Assembly: GCA_944472155.2 (NCBI GenBank)
Contig: OX235279.1
Span: 150,372,199-150,436,198, forward strand
Length of the DNA: 64,000 bases
Direction of reading: 5' to 3'
DNA from: Trichobilharzia szidati
Taxonomy: Eukaryota > Platyhelminthes > Trematoda > Strigeidida > Schistosomatidae
The position numbers and the translations under genes were made by a program. This document shows positions 23,028-36,143 of this stretch, one piece after another (the stretch's first letter is position 1; every line of letters starts with the position of its first letter). The notes under the pieces are model-generated. The model was not told the origin of the DNA and made no database searches. It saw nothing but the letters and a program-made list of their open reading frames with translations.

Positions 23028-23489
23028 TAAGTAAATAGAAGGACAAAACCAAGGAAGTAATAAAGGTTCGAAAGTTGAAAACGTGAAAATGATTCCTGCA
23101 TGACTACCCCCACATCAATGGTGATGAAAAGGGAAACGTGTGAATTGTTTACTAAGAAAAGAATGCAATGAGTAAGAAGGAATTTAAAGAATGAAAGATT
23201 GAGAGAACCTTTTGTTCAATAGGGAGTTCCGAAATGAATTGAAGAACTGATAGTCCCTCGTTCTGAATTCGCAGATGAGTTTAGAAAGACTCTGATGGGG
23301 GGGAGGGGTTGTGCGGTGAAATATTGATTATACTGAGTCAGGTTGAATAAAATTGCTGCAAACATTGACTTGATATCAAGGAAACGTCTCATCAATCAAC
23401 ATTACCTAGACCATATATACGTCTATACTGATAGGGATATGTAGTCTTCTGAGTGTACAAATAAGGGACATGGATATTTGCCGCGTAAT

Positions 23490-23875
23490 GATCGTGTAGT
23501 TTCGCTCTATACTGAAGATCAGATGACCGGTTAGAAAGGATCAGCAATAAGGAGCTCTGGCAGACAATGAACCAACCAAAAACCAATCGGCCAAAGTATT
23601 TGACGAAAAAAAACTGGAAATGGATCAGACACACGTGAGAAGATCGTTGAGAGACACCGCGCACCAGGCCATTGCCCGAGTGGAACCCAGACTGGGAACG
23701 ACGAATAGGGCGTCCCAAGGTGACATGGGATAGATTATCTGAGGAAGGAGAAATGAGAGGCTATGGGCAATTGTACAATCAGCCTAAGGCGACTGTTGAG
23801 AACAGGATGAAGTGGAGATGTGCTGTGGAGGCCTTCTGTTTTAGTCGGAATCGAGGGGATAATACATAATAATTA
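23490..23875 (+). mobile_element. RTE-like LINE, 3' fragment (family a)
   Basis: Plus-strand frames give degraded versions of the element's C-terminal tail: a W(K/R)WIRHT-like segment near 23615, then AIARVEPRLGTTNRASQGDM-like sequence, with the shared 3' block GGCAATTGTACAATCAGCC and GTGCTGTGGAGGCCTTCTGT. It has an open 65-codon frame (23672-23869) that is part of the LINE, not a host gene. Confidence 0.6.
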
Positions 23876-23879
23876 TTTC

Positions 23880-24725
23880 ATAGCAATTGTATTCACAGCA
23901 TTGATACAGAAGGTTTGAGTCATAACATCTCAACACTCGTCATCTCTGGTGTCCATGGGGTGAAATATGTGAAAACGTTATAGACTCTAGATGTCCTGTT
24001 CAAACTGACCACTTCCCGTAGATCATCGTAAATAAAGTCCATATTAGACATAGCTATGTGTTACTGTTACTAAGTTGACGTCTCTCTAGATGAGCATTAT
24101 CCGGGGAAGAATAGTTAGTTTAAGAAAGTTCGAATTAGATACTGTTAGTGTAAGCCACATGCGCATGTTCAGGTCGTCTGAGATGTGATCATGGGGATGG
24201 ACAGAGAATTCTTTGCAACATTATTAAAAGTTGTTCATAATGAGGCAGAAGTATTGACGAATACTGATCATTTTCTTCAAAATAAGCTCCTTACACAATA
24301 TACATACTTATTTGTTATAGAATAACTGTATTAATTTCCTTTTCTGCAGTGAGTTTTTCAACGCCTATCAAGTAAAAGTGAGTCGAATTAAAAAAAAAGG
24401 GGCACACACATTTGTAACATGAATAACAGTCGCCTTAAACGATTTTCACAACAGAGAGAGAGAGAGTACCAACTGTCTTTCCGTTCATGGGATAAATGAT
24501 CTAGAACACTCATAACCCCCAGGGAGATATACACAGACGAGCTGAGGCGATTGGAGTCAAACGCCAGTTAAGATAGAATCAAGGCTTCACATTACGCTTA
24601 GCAGCATCCGCCTATATAACAATTTAGAAGTATAGACTGATTTCCATAAATCAACAACAACAACAACAAAAGTCATAACCACCAAGTCAGGTTACTCGCC
24701 TATATTTTACACACATCGCAAATCG
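23880..24725. other. No gene recognised
   Basis: AT-rich sequence with a short GA run near 24453 and a CAA run near 24655. Nothing could be assigned on either strand. Confidence 0.4.
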
Positions 24726-24729
24726 GTGC

Positions 24730-24945
24730 AAGTTGGAATTCATGGGTTGACCGTTGGATCGGGTCCTAATGGCTGAATGGTCTACGAGCTCGCCTTGTAA
24801 CCACCCACAGACCCTTGGTTCGAACCCCTGTGATGGATGAGCACTGATGAAGACTCCCCCAAACTAGGATGAAACAGTTGACGGACCAGTAATCCCAGGG
24901 TTTTTTTTTAACTGATGCCAACTCGTGATCAAACCTGTAAAAAAG
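24730..24945 (+). mobile_element. SM-alpha-like SINE with hammerhead (family C)
   Basis: tRNA-like part: A box TGGCTGAATGGTC and B box GGTTCGAACCCC (24770-24825). The hammerhead at 24844-24882 reads CTGATGA, then AGACTCCCCCAAACTAGGAT, GAAACAGTTGAC. This is the only copy here with the textbook CTGATGA box, and GAAA is intact, but stem II is short and bulged. The arm AACTGATGCCAACTCGTGAT ends the copy. Confidence 0.7.
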
Positions 24946-24949
24946 CATT

Positions 24950-27033
24950 CGATGATAGGTTTGAATTTTTATTTGTCTATCTCTATGTACATTGAAGGAG
25001 ACGCAAACAGAAACACGTGTACACAGACAACAGAGATATTTATAAACAGTCAGAGGTTCAATGAAGAGAATTTTTAAAATTTTGATTGCACTAGAAACAT
25101 GAAGTAGTAGTCAACTATTTAATTTGATTCGCCAATTACGCTCGCTTACAGATACACACACACACACACAAACAGGCATATATGAGTAGTTTCAATTACA
25201 CGCCATACAACTAACTAGTCAAGCATATAGAATTACACAATCGTAGAATAGTCAGTCATTCCTTGTCTTGTTGATTCATAGGAATATTAAATCGAAGAAA
25301 ACACTTTCATTTTTAATCATAATAATAAAAAGAAGAAGAAACAACGACACGAAAACAAACACAAATGAAGAGACAGAGGACGACTTGCATACACACAACA
25401 AGAAATGAGAATAGCAATAATAATAATAATTGTAGTTGTTGTAGTAATATTAGAATTCACCGGGGTTTGTTTCTTCATCATTGATCTAGGGGGTAAAATA
25501 CACACATCATCATCATAAATTGTTGTGAATGAATAAATAAATAAATAAATACATAAATAGTGTAAACAAATAATCAAATGTAATCTATAGAAGACGATAA
25601 GGATTTTCTCTTATTTGAAACAGAAAACGCAACGCAACACAACGCAACAAAATAGAACAGCACAAATAAAACATGCGTAAAAAAATATACACATTTGACC
25701 GGAGTAGTGGGATGGTGGGTGCATATATTAAAATGATTGATAAACTAACAGATAAACTTTGCACACACACACACACAGGTATACAACAAACACAAAAAAT
25801 AACATAATACAAAATACAGAAATCTCTTTGTGTGTATGTGTATGTATGCATGTTTTGAATGCAAACACGTACATACGTAAAAAACAAACAAATAAACATG
25901 TACAGTATAGACATAAACGCCGGAGGGTGGTGTGGGGGGGAGGCGAGGAATAAAATACAACACAAAAATAACGGGATCCATAATAAAATATGTAGAACAT
26001 GTAATATGAATAAACAAAAAATGTACACTTATTATTATTATTGTTAATATTAATAATAAAATAGTCAACACATTTAGGATCAATTTCAGGAAGAAAAATA
26101 CGAGATTTATGAAAGAAAGAGACGGAGAGAGGGAGAGATAGACAGAGATCATGAACAAAAATATGGGCATGTTGATTGAGTGATTCGAATAAACAATTAA
26201 CAACTTGATCAATTCAATGGTAACAATGATTCGAAGGGGGGGGGGGGGAAGTTTTAAAAAAACAACGGAAAATAAACAGACAAGTATCAAAAGGCAATGT
26301 GAATATATTATGTATGTGTACATAAAACAAGGAGACAAAAATAATAACAATAATAAGTAAATAAATAAATCTCTGGTTGGAATTTATCAAAATTGAGTAA
26401 AAACAACTTAAACAGGGAAATAGAAAATAATAGGAATAATAATGATAATAATAATAATAAAAATTTAGCAGTTTTATTAACGCATATATACTTTTTAATT
26501 ATCTATGATGGCCAATTGAACTCTGCGTATCTGTTACTCTGTCTCTAGTGGGAAAAGGAAAAATAATAATAGTAATAATAACAGGGTAAAGGCAGGCAAT
26601 GCGTACATATGACAGAGAGGTTGAACAACGGAGAAGTTTTACAGTAACAGAAAGAAACAAAACAACAAACAACAGAAGTTCCACTGTCTTCTTCTTCTTC
26701 TTCATCCGATTCAGTTATCTACGTGGATAGTGAAAATGCGTAACGGACGCGAAGATGCGCGCGTCCATATAGATTGACAGATACACAAATAATAAACACA
26801 CATGGGGAAAAGAAGGGTTGTACAAAAACTATAAAAAAAAAACAACAGATGCATGATACACCACAAAATTGACAGAAAATTTAAACGGTAAACTTGGATG
26901 ATAAACTGTGGAAAAGGAAAAATACACGCACCTGATTGTGCGTGTAAGCAAAAACAAAAATAATTCTGGAAAGGTTATAAACAAAAATGTTGGTTTACAA
27001 TTAAGTGTATGTTTGTATACAAATCGAGAATAA
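24950..27033 (-). other. Menin 3' flank and probable 3' UTR
   Basis: The region beyond the menin stop is very rich in simple sequence: CA runs (25155, 25765), AAT runs (25418, 26445), AAATAAAT runs and G runs (25932, 26237). Open frames here on the minus strand are Ile/Leu/Cys-rich low complexity and are rejected as genes. AATAAA on the minus strand at 26477-26472 could end a 3' UTR of about 560 nt. Confidence 0.4.
26472..26477 (-). terminator. Possible menin polyadenylation signal
   Basis: TTTATT on the plus strand reads AATAAA for menin. It is the first such hexamer seen downstream of the stop at 27034. Transcript ends would decide. Confidence 0.3.
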
Positions 27034-27287
27034 TTAAAAGTATGTAGAATGAATAGTGGATCGACGGACGCATACTTGACTCTGGGCTGTTAATGCTAGC
27101 TTAATCGCGGAGGAATTCAATCGTGGCGCTTGTAACAATTCAATGATTGATGCCATTTTAACTGAATACAAGGATAAAGGAACGCTTAACTCTTCCATTG
27201 TTTTACTGATATGATTTCTAGACGGACGAAAGGGGGATTGACTACTGCTATTATTATTATTATTATTGACATTACTACTATTGCTGA

Positions 27288-27320
<33 letters not shown>

Positions 27321-28301
27321 CATTCAATATATCTTCGTTTTCACCTTGATGATGATTACAGATAGTTTTATGCAGGTTATTTTCAGATTCTAAAATTAAA
27401 TCGAAAAAGTCTACAGGATTATTAGAAGTCGGTGAGACAGTTTGATTCTCAACAACTAAACTTGCAACAGAATCCATTAATTCATTAGGTATATCAGCTA
27501 GCAGATCGAAATCGCCTGCAGCAGCAGTAATACCATCAACAGTATCGAAACTATCGGGGAATAATGTCTCTTCTGTTGTTTTCAATATACAACTGTCTGA
27601 TTCATTTTTTGTAATAGAAAGAGGAAAATGAGGATCAGTTGACTTTTCATTGTTCGAAGATAGTTGTGTAGTCTGTGATAATTTTGCCGGTGATAATGGA
27701 ACAACAGTTATAGCGTCAATACTGTTTGCTTCTTCACTGACTGCAGTTCCCATTAATTCTGTGAAACTGCCTGAATTCGGCGGTGTTGGAAAGATATTGT
27801 GAACCATAGTCCTCGTAGGTGTTGCTGCAGTAACCGCCTCAGTGCTTGAATTGTGCAATACAGAGGCAGGTTTATTTTCTTGAAGAACAGTCATCAAACG
27901 ATTTAAGGCTTCTTCAGGAGCAATATTAGCTGGTAGGAAGGGAGAATGTGGTTCTACACCCCATAGAAAGGCTGGATTCAACAGACGATGGTCACATGCT
28001 TCAACTAAACTTGCTAATAGATCACCATTATTAGGAAAATCTACTAAAGGTGAAGGTGATCCATCTTGTTCTTCAGTATCCAATGCCTGATCTGCTTCAA
28101 AATGTATATCGTCAAACGTAGAGTTTGTATTAGTTGATGAAAGAGTAGATTTTGCATGCGGTGAATACAATTCACCGTTAGAACGTGTTGTAGTATTTGT
28201 ATTACATCTTTCTTCGGGAATTTCAATAGTGATATTATTGCAGATTTTACTGGATCGCATTGAACGAGATTTAGATCCTTTGACAGTTTGGGTTATAGTA
28301 T
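27034..28301 (-). CDS. MEN1: Menin coding exon 7 (terminal)
   Basis: Encodes about residues 904-1325 and ends at TAA (27036-27034). Acceptor TTTTTATAAAAG; then [19 protein letters not shown]. Most of it is an acidic, Ser/Thr/Asn-rich region without a known fold. An Asn run comes from an AAT microsatellite at about 27240-27330. The last 50 residues ([20 protein letters not shown] then [10 protein letters not shown]) match the conserved menin C-terminus, the region before the nuclear localisation signals in human. The protein ends soon after, with only VRRS as a basic cluster. Confidence 0.92.
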
Positions 28302-29657
28302 CTTTTATAAAAAAAAATTAAAAATAAACAAAATGAATTATTAGGTTAAGAATTTTAGCAAAACTCTACTTATTTTCAGTTAGTTGAATAAGTCGATAGT
28401 CACTTCTTAGTCTAAACACTTTGATAAGCGTGAATAAAGTTTTGAAGGGGCTTCGAATTCCAACCCTCCACCGAACTCCGAATAAACTAAGTGTTAAATA
28501 GTTTGAAGTAAACTTTTATTTCCAAATGTTGATTTGTAGAGATCTGATTGAAATCACATGCCGACATAGGTCAAAGAAACACTGAAATCCAAGAAGTACT
28601 GGACAGCTGTTTTGCCCTAATTTAGGACAGTTCGAAACTAGGCATATATGAACCCACTGGAGTGTTAGGTCGACCGGTTTTTGATGGGAGAGAGAGAGAG
28701 AGGAAGAGGGGGAGCAGGTAATAAAAAACACGCCCTTTGCTATGCGCCAGGTACAAAGGTGTGTCCCCTTCGTTACAACTCTTTTATACAGTACAAACGA
28801 ATAGCATAAAATATAATGTACAATTCTCGGTGGTAGCTATAGTGCCACTTAGTGGACGACTTCAAATAATGGATGATGGAGTTACACGGTCTAAACTCTA
28901 CACAATGTTTGGACAGTATTATTAATTTTTAAAAGCTAATTACGATTTGCTGTCTAATTACAAAAGCCTCGGAAAAATTACTGAGTTGCGTTCTTCCTAT
29001 TACATTTATTACTAACCGCTGAGCATCATACTGATTTGCATAGAACCAGTAAATAAGTTTGCATACACTTATGCAAATATATACATCAAGATCATTGACT
29101 CCTAGTTATGAGACTAAAAAAGAACATTCGATAAGTTTAGTTGATTCCTTCCTTCTGTTCAGATTACAACTGACTAACATCTCAGTATGGTAGTGAATTT
29201 ATGTAAGACAATTCAGTGAAGAAAATTTTCTTTATTGACAGGGTCATCTTCAGACACTGTAAAGTTGTATTCACCCTTACACCTAAACGAATAACAATTT
29301 ATTAGTGAACTGTAATACGAGGTGTATATCAGTGGTTCGACAGTAGAATGATGCTCGCCGTGGTCCAGGGTTCAATCCTCTGCCGACGCACCACTAAACC
29401 TCGCTTAACCGGTAGTAGTAGGCCCGGTCAAGAGGGGAGGTTAGACGTGTGCTTAGCAAATCCACGGCGTGAGGAAGAAACACTACCGCTACCGACACTT
29501 CATAGCTTGAAGCCTTATGTTCCACTCCGAATGTAAATAAATAAGACAAAAAAATCTATATTCAATAAGAGGAAAGTCCCTGACCATGTCTATGCCTAGT
29601 TATCAGTCAATTCATACACATGGAGCCATAATTAGTATACATTTCAAGACGTATTTT

Positions 29658-29709
<52 letters not shown>

Positions 29710-32700
29710 GAAGTATGTTAATTTCGTCACATTTAATTTCATCATGTATATAACGATTGACCTAACCCTAAATGACTTTAGTGACTCAAGCATTGATTTG
29801 TTATCACCAGGGAATAGTTTCTCGTTGACTTAGAATATGCGGATGAGACAGTCCCTCTAGGTGACGACGCTGACAAACTGCACAGTCTTCTGAACACCTT
29901 GAGCAGCAATCTTCGAATGTTTGGCATGCGGTTCGCTCCTGTCAAATGTGCGATGAAGCTACAGGACTGGACTACAACGACTCCTAGCTTAAATATAGGG
30001 AAAGAAGTGTTGACTAGGCTTGTTGACCACTTCACTTATTTGGGAAGTTGCATCAGCCCCAACCAACAGGTTGATAACTAACGAAATCTCAGCACTGATA
30101 CAGAAGGCCCGTTTGGCATATGCCAGATTACTCCATCTCTGACTTAGCAGACGTGATACCCAGCTGTCGACCAAAGGGCGTGTATAGTGCTCAGCAGCGC
30201 GCTCTGTCCTACTTTATAGTTGTGAGTGAGACATGGCCATTGAAAGTGAAAGACATGAAAAGCCCGACTAGCTGTCTTTGATCATACGTGTCTGAATTCT
30301 ACCTCTCGTTGTTAAGTGATATAATAGGGTGGGCAATATTGAGGTGAGGCATCGGTCGAGTGCTAGGTAAGAAGGGGAAATCAGTAGACGAGACTGTGAA
30401 GTTACATCGACTGAGATGGTTAGGCTGTGTTAGGCATGCCTAATGAAATCCATACCAGTTAGTCTAAGCCATTCATATAGGACGGTGTAGACTGCTGTCT
30501 GACTGGGGTCCTAGGGATGGTAATAGCCAATAACGGCTGGAGACCATTGGCGATATAGCTCAAAATCGACGTTGTCAATTGTATACCATTCAGCCACTGG
30601 GACCCGATTCAATGGCTCTGATATCAGTCCGTGATCAACTCGTAAAACATAACTAATCCTTACAAACCAAACTATAGAAAATTATTCTGATGCTCGCTGG
30701 TGACTTGCTACAGGTTGGCGCTTCCTGGAGTTCTAGTGAGAAGTCGTGACCAGTGAGGTCCAATTAGAATTCACGTGTGTGGATGGATGTCCCACCAACG
30801 ACAATAGTTGGGGTCGCGCTAAAATCACGAATTGGTAGAAGTTAGAATTCATGAGCCATTGAATCGGGTCCCAGTGGCTGAATGGTATACGAGCTTGCCT
30901 TGTAACCGGAAGGTCCTGGGTTCGAATCCCAGTGGGTGTGTACCGCCGATGATCCCCAAACTAGGATGAAACAGCAGCTGTCCAGTACTCCCTGGTTTTC
31001 AATGGCTCTCTAACTGATATCAGTCCGTGATCAACTCGTAAAACATAACTAATCCTTACAAACCAAACTATAGAAAGTTGTCAATTGTGCAGGTGCGTTC
31101 ACTCTTTGTGATTTGTCGTATCCAATAAAACTACTACTTTTCCATATTACTATTCTTTTCCCTTCACAATTCTGCTCATTAAGCGTCATTTGAACTGCCC
31201 TTCACTCTCTTCTCTTGCTTTGTGTGCTACAAAAAGTGTAATAACTCGAAGTGCTGCACATCTGTGCAAAGTTAAGTCTTGAAACCAGTCAGTCAGTTAG
31301 TCACGTTAAAAGGTTGTTGTCAAAGAGAAATAACAGAAACATTAAGCAAACATCATCACAATATGAATAATAAAAAAATTTTTTTAAATTAGAATTCTAT
31401 TTCACCTGATGATTTGTGCTTCACATTTTCATTGACCGATTCAATGTTGTTATTTACATTATTATTGGATTTTAATTGTTCATCTTTAACACTGACAACA
31501 GTAGATGAATTAGGCGTAGATTCTATTTGATAGGATCGATTTCGACGAGTTGTACGCTTTACACTACTAGTAATTCCTGTTTCACTTGTTGTATCTGTTG
31601 ATTCTGTTGCCCAACGACTTGATCGACAAGTTGAATGTGTTAACGATGGTGAGTGTACAGTATCACTTTTGTTATCCTCTTTATCAGATGCTACAGACAG
31701 GCATAGATGACGTCTAGCACGTTGAGTAAATCGTGTCAAATTCACCATCAATTTATCAACCCAACCGACATGTAAAACTGGAACAGGTGAACCTTCTTCC
31801 CATAGACATAAATGATCATAGAATGATAACAGGTAAGAAAGACAGTGTGGATCATCTAGAGAGAAAGAGAAGAGTGGAAATATATATATATAAAATAAAA
31901 TTTTGTAAATGAATAATCCTGTTTATCTTCACAGTATATATACACTGCATCAATGTACGTCGGTGGTTCGACGGTAAAATACTCGCTAACCACCCCTCAT
32001 ATGGTCCGAGGTTCGACTCCAGTCAGGCACATACCTTTACCTCCCCCTTCGCTGGTTATAAGCCCGACAAAAAAGGGGAGGTTGAAGGCATGAGGTTAAC
32101 AACCCTAGCCATTAAGAAAACACCACCGCTACTGAGAATTCAGAGCTTGCAAAGCAAAAGAATAAACTTCAAAAACAAACAGAAGAACATTACGCCAATG
32201 GAAACTAATCATATTAGACAGAATTACTGAGGTTAAATTCCGATAAATAGAGAAGTTATTCGAAGTCATCAGAAAACAAGCTGTGAACAATCATTTTTAC
32301 TAGCGACACAATATTCAGCGAAGAGAGGCTTTTCAATGAATTCATAAGTAAGCTGTACAATCGTATGTATGTTTATATGAGATTTCCCCCACAACAACAA
32401 CAGAAAAACTATACCCCGTAAAGAAGTTTCACTGATAGGTGTGAAAAAATATTTGTCACTTTAATCACAGTTAAACAAACATGAAGCAATAACAAGACTG
32501 GTTACACTGTAGGTAAAAAATTCCTGAAATGAATAAATGTCTTAGAGTGGCGGGTGCAGAAGTGGTACGATTAGTATACAAACAAAGCATTACATAACAA
32601 GGTGAGAGGTGTGATAAGATAAGATTGAAAAGGGTCACATTGAATTAAAAGATGAATAAAGAGTGACAAGGAGAGATGGTGCAACGGAAATTGTTCAGAG

Positions 32701-35700
32701 TGGAAGTAATAAGATGTAGAAATAAAGCTATAAAAGTTGTTTTTTTAACCCTCTTCTTTCTATTTTAATGCAAGCATTAGTGTGTTTAGTGGGGGGGGGG
32801 GGAGGTTGTATGTACTTCTTTGTCCACACAAAGATCTGGCTTAAATTCATGAATAAGTGTGATATAAATTATGCCTTGAATACATTTATCATAGCAGTAA
32901 TGTCTGCGCCTAAACTAATTAGAAATTTAATTTTCAAGAGTTGGTTTGTCGGGATTAAATTTGTTTTTTACGAGTTTGACCACGGATTGATATCAGTTAA
33001 AGAACCATTGGAAACCAGGGTGCATTCTGCCAATGATTTCCAAACTAGGATGAAACAGCTGTCCAGTACTCCAGTGCAGGTTTTCAATGCTTCTCTAACT
33101 GATATCAATCCGTGGTCAAACTCGTAAAAATAAAAATTTAATCGCCTTTATTATTAGTATTATTAGTTGTAGTATTCACTTCTTTTTCCCGATTTCTTCT
33201 TCACCGTTTTTAGTAAATTGAATGTCCGCATAATTTAATTGAGAATAAAAGTATAATGAGAGCGGCCAGGTGTTTTTAATAACTTCTGAAAGCTGTCCAC
33301 TACAGTTATAAACTCGTTATTGTTAATAAGATCATACATTGAATTATCTTTTTTTAGAGGAAACCACTCTTGGGAATGGGAAAAGTTGAGTGAATTAGCA
33401 ATGTGATCAAATCTTATTTTTAAAAGAAACTAAGTAAAATTAAAGTATCCTGATCTGGAAGGGTGAACGCACCAATGACCACTGAAAGCACACCATTCGT
33501 TGGATAACGAGACCTACCATTAATTACAGTGCCAGTATGAACGCTATTCATGAATTATGGGAGAAAATTTCACTCTGATCACGTTTTTAAGCACTGTTTA
33601 GTAGTAGGCTGCAAATAATGCTCCTGTGGTGCTTCCATGTATATATTCAGAGGTGTTCAGAAACAAGTGATCGACACGTATTCAGCTGTATACAGTGCAG
33701 GAAGAGAATGAGTATTCGTAATGGTAGATTACACACTCAGTTCATTGTTCTATGGGAACTTTATTTTCTCAATCGAAAATGCCAATGACAAAGATGCTCT
33801 TTATCTGCCATTATTCGATATTAAAGGCTGAGGTGAGATCAACGACTGTAGGGATGGAAAATTCCTTAGTATCTACCGTGCATTTGTTCCACTATTGCAG
33901 AAATATAGCATCGTGGTAGGGGAATACAGTCACGCAGCTGCTAGGAGTTCATTTTATTGTTCATATCGATGAAACAGTTCTTATAAAGAAATATAACCGT
34001 TGTCAACCTAGGGAAAACAACGTTTGGGTGTTGGGGAATTACGACACGAAGCTTCAGGTGATTCCAAATCGTGCCACCGACACCTTTCTAGCAATTATAC
34101 AAAGGTTAGTCATTCCTGGCACTACTATTCATCCTGACAAGTGGACAGTATGCAACCGCCTATCAAATTTGGGATTTATCCATCATCGAGTGAACTATTC
34201 TCATGAACTCGCCGACTCCATAACTGGAACTCATACCAATTCAACTGAGGGAGTCTAAGGTAGATTGAAAAACAGGATAAGGGTAATCAATGGGTCTACT
34301 TATTCGGTATCTCCTACGGAAGGATGAGCCGGCTTCATGAACATCTCGAATCATCGGATCATTGAACGTTCATGAAGTTCATGGGAATTTGGTACGAGTG
34401 ATGTCCCCAGAATCGCTCGGCCTTTTGTTTGAGAGTGCAGCTCTAGCCTTTACACAACCAAGTGTGACCTACAAGGCAGTAGGAGTGGAGTAGGGAGTCC
34501 ACTATCCATTGGCAGCCGGTGACCGGAGTTCGGTTCATACGCCTTTTTGAATGGGGCCAGACATCCAGGACATCCAACAAGCCCTTTGTCCATACGGCTG
34601 CCGGTGAGCTCCAGTGAGATTCATACGCCAGTCGTTGGAGGTTGGAATCAGGTTAGCCATCTCCCGTAGACTGTCATCCAATGGACAGTTAACCCGGTGA
34701 AGAGCGCCGGGCATCCGCTTTCGCCCTCTCACTTTGGTGAAAAACACCTCCGCCACGTGAAGGCAGTGAGTAGGACTTCCTCAGGAGAGGCTATGTAAGA
34801 CGCCCGGTCATATGGGAGCATTTCAAGAGGTGTGCGGAGGGGTGGCCAACCCGCAGCACAAGGCACCCACCCCCGACCATCCTGAGGCTTTGGAGGTCGC
34901 AAAAGAAACTTATTTTCTTTCAGTCATCTTAATGAATACATGCATAGAAACTGGTTCAACTTAAAGACTGACACTCCCTCCTCAGAATAATTGGGACATT
35001 TTTAAGTCACGTCAGAGAAAAATACCCTGTTCAATGTGTTTTCATGTATCTCTCTCTCTCTCTCTTATGAATAAACGTCATTTTGTGTAAACCAATGGTG
35101 TTTCTGATTGGTCAGCTCAACGTCACTCGTGCATCCACATTCCATGGATCATGATAGTCTAACTTTGCCACTGAAATAAACAATTGGTTCAATTTCAAAA
35201 AGAGGATGTATTTTAACAAGATACGAATTAAAGCACTAACTAACCTACTAATTTATTAGTCCGTTTGCCATTACATTTATTATTATTATCATTACTATTA
35301 TTATTATAATTTATGCATCTTTTTTAATGAATTGTAATTCCATTGTGATCTTACTTAACAAATCGATATTATTTAAAAAACACTAATATTGGTATTGACT
35401 ACTACTCTAGAATATTCTAGGTATATAAGCATACATATAATTGTAGGACCAGAAGAGGAAATTATTGAAAAGGTAATTCTTTGCTCAATTATTTCGCTTT
35501 TCAATTTATCATTCTCGAAAAAATGGTAATCGGAAAACAACAAGTTAGTAGAAGAGGCAGCGAAGACACAGGGCTTGAGTTGTCTGTTTCATTTGCCTGA
35601 GCAATAACAAGTTGAGAAAGCAAGGCAACAGTTCCTTACTCTGAAATCAGTGTGAAATTCTACGTACCATTCAGCACAGATCAGGATTTTTAACACTAAT

Positions 35701-36102
35701 GTCAAGTGAGTGCTTCTATATGACTTAGAAATTTGGTGAGTGTGTCACTGAAAGCATTTTCATTAGCCTACAGCAGGCTTTTATCAACAGATGCTGCACT
35801 CGCTGAATCGATACTTGAAGATCAAACGGCCTTCTGGAAAGTAACTCTGCGAACGAACGAACCAACCAACCAACTACTACCCACTGCCCAATCAAATACA
35901 AAGAAGCTAATGGAGATGGGTTGAACACAGGGTGAGGAGAAGTTCAAGTGAAATCGCACACCAGACTAGCACCTTGAGTGGGAACCGAAGAGTTGAGAAC
36001 ATAGGTGTGAGGGCGACATGGAGGACTATGTGACTGGGGAGGGAAACTGAAGCTTGTAGCAAGTCATGGAAGCAGTTGAAAGTGATTCTGATGGAATAAC
36101 AC

Positions 36103-36143
<41 letters not shown>

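Larger units (their letters stand above)
28302..31405 (-). other. Menin intron 6
   Basis: A 3.1-kb intron holding a remnant hammerhead of family C at about 28595-28645 on the minus strand (GTCCTAAATTAGGGC, AAAACAGCTGTCC; first box lost), a plus-strand family B SINE, a 46-bp AT run, a family b LINE and the family C SINE inserted in it. A hammerhead-like CTGAAGA near 29247 has no good stem II. Confidence 0.85.

Noticed and set aside
25585..26350. Overlapping 147- to 201-codon minus-strand frames rich in Leu, Ile, Cys and Tyr
   Set aside because: They are translations of CA, GTGT and AAT simple sequence in the menin 3' flank, overlap each other in several frames and show no domain.
29220..29265. 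Hammerhead at CTGAAGA (minus, near 29247)
   Set aside because: There is no convincing stem II and the GAAA lies at an awkward distance.
29340..29400. tRNA gene
   Set aside because: A and B boxes are present but stems do not pair along their length and the sequence continues into a shared SINE body; all tRNA-like hits here behave this way.
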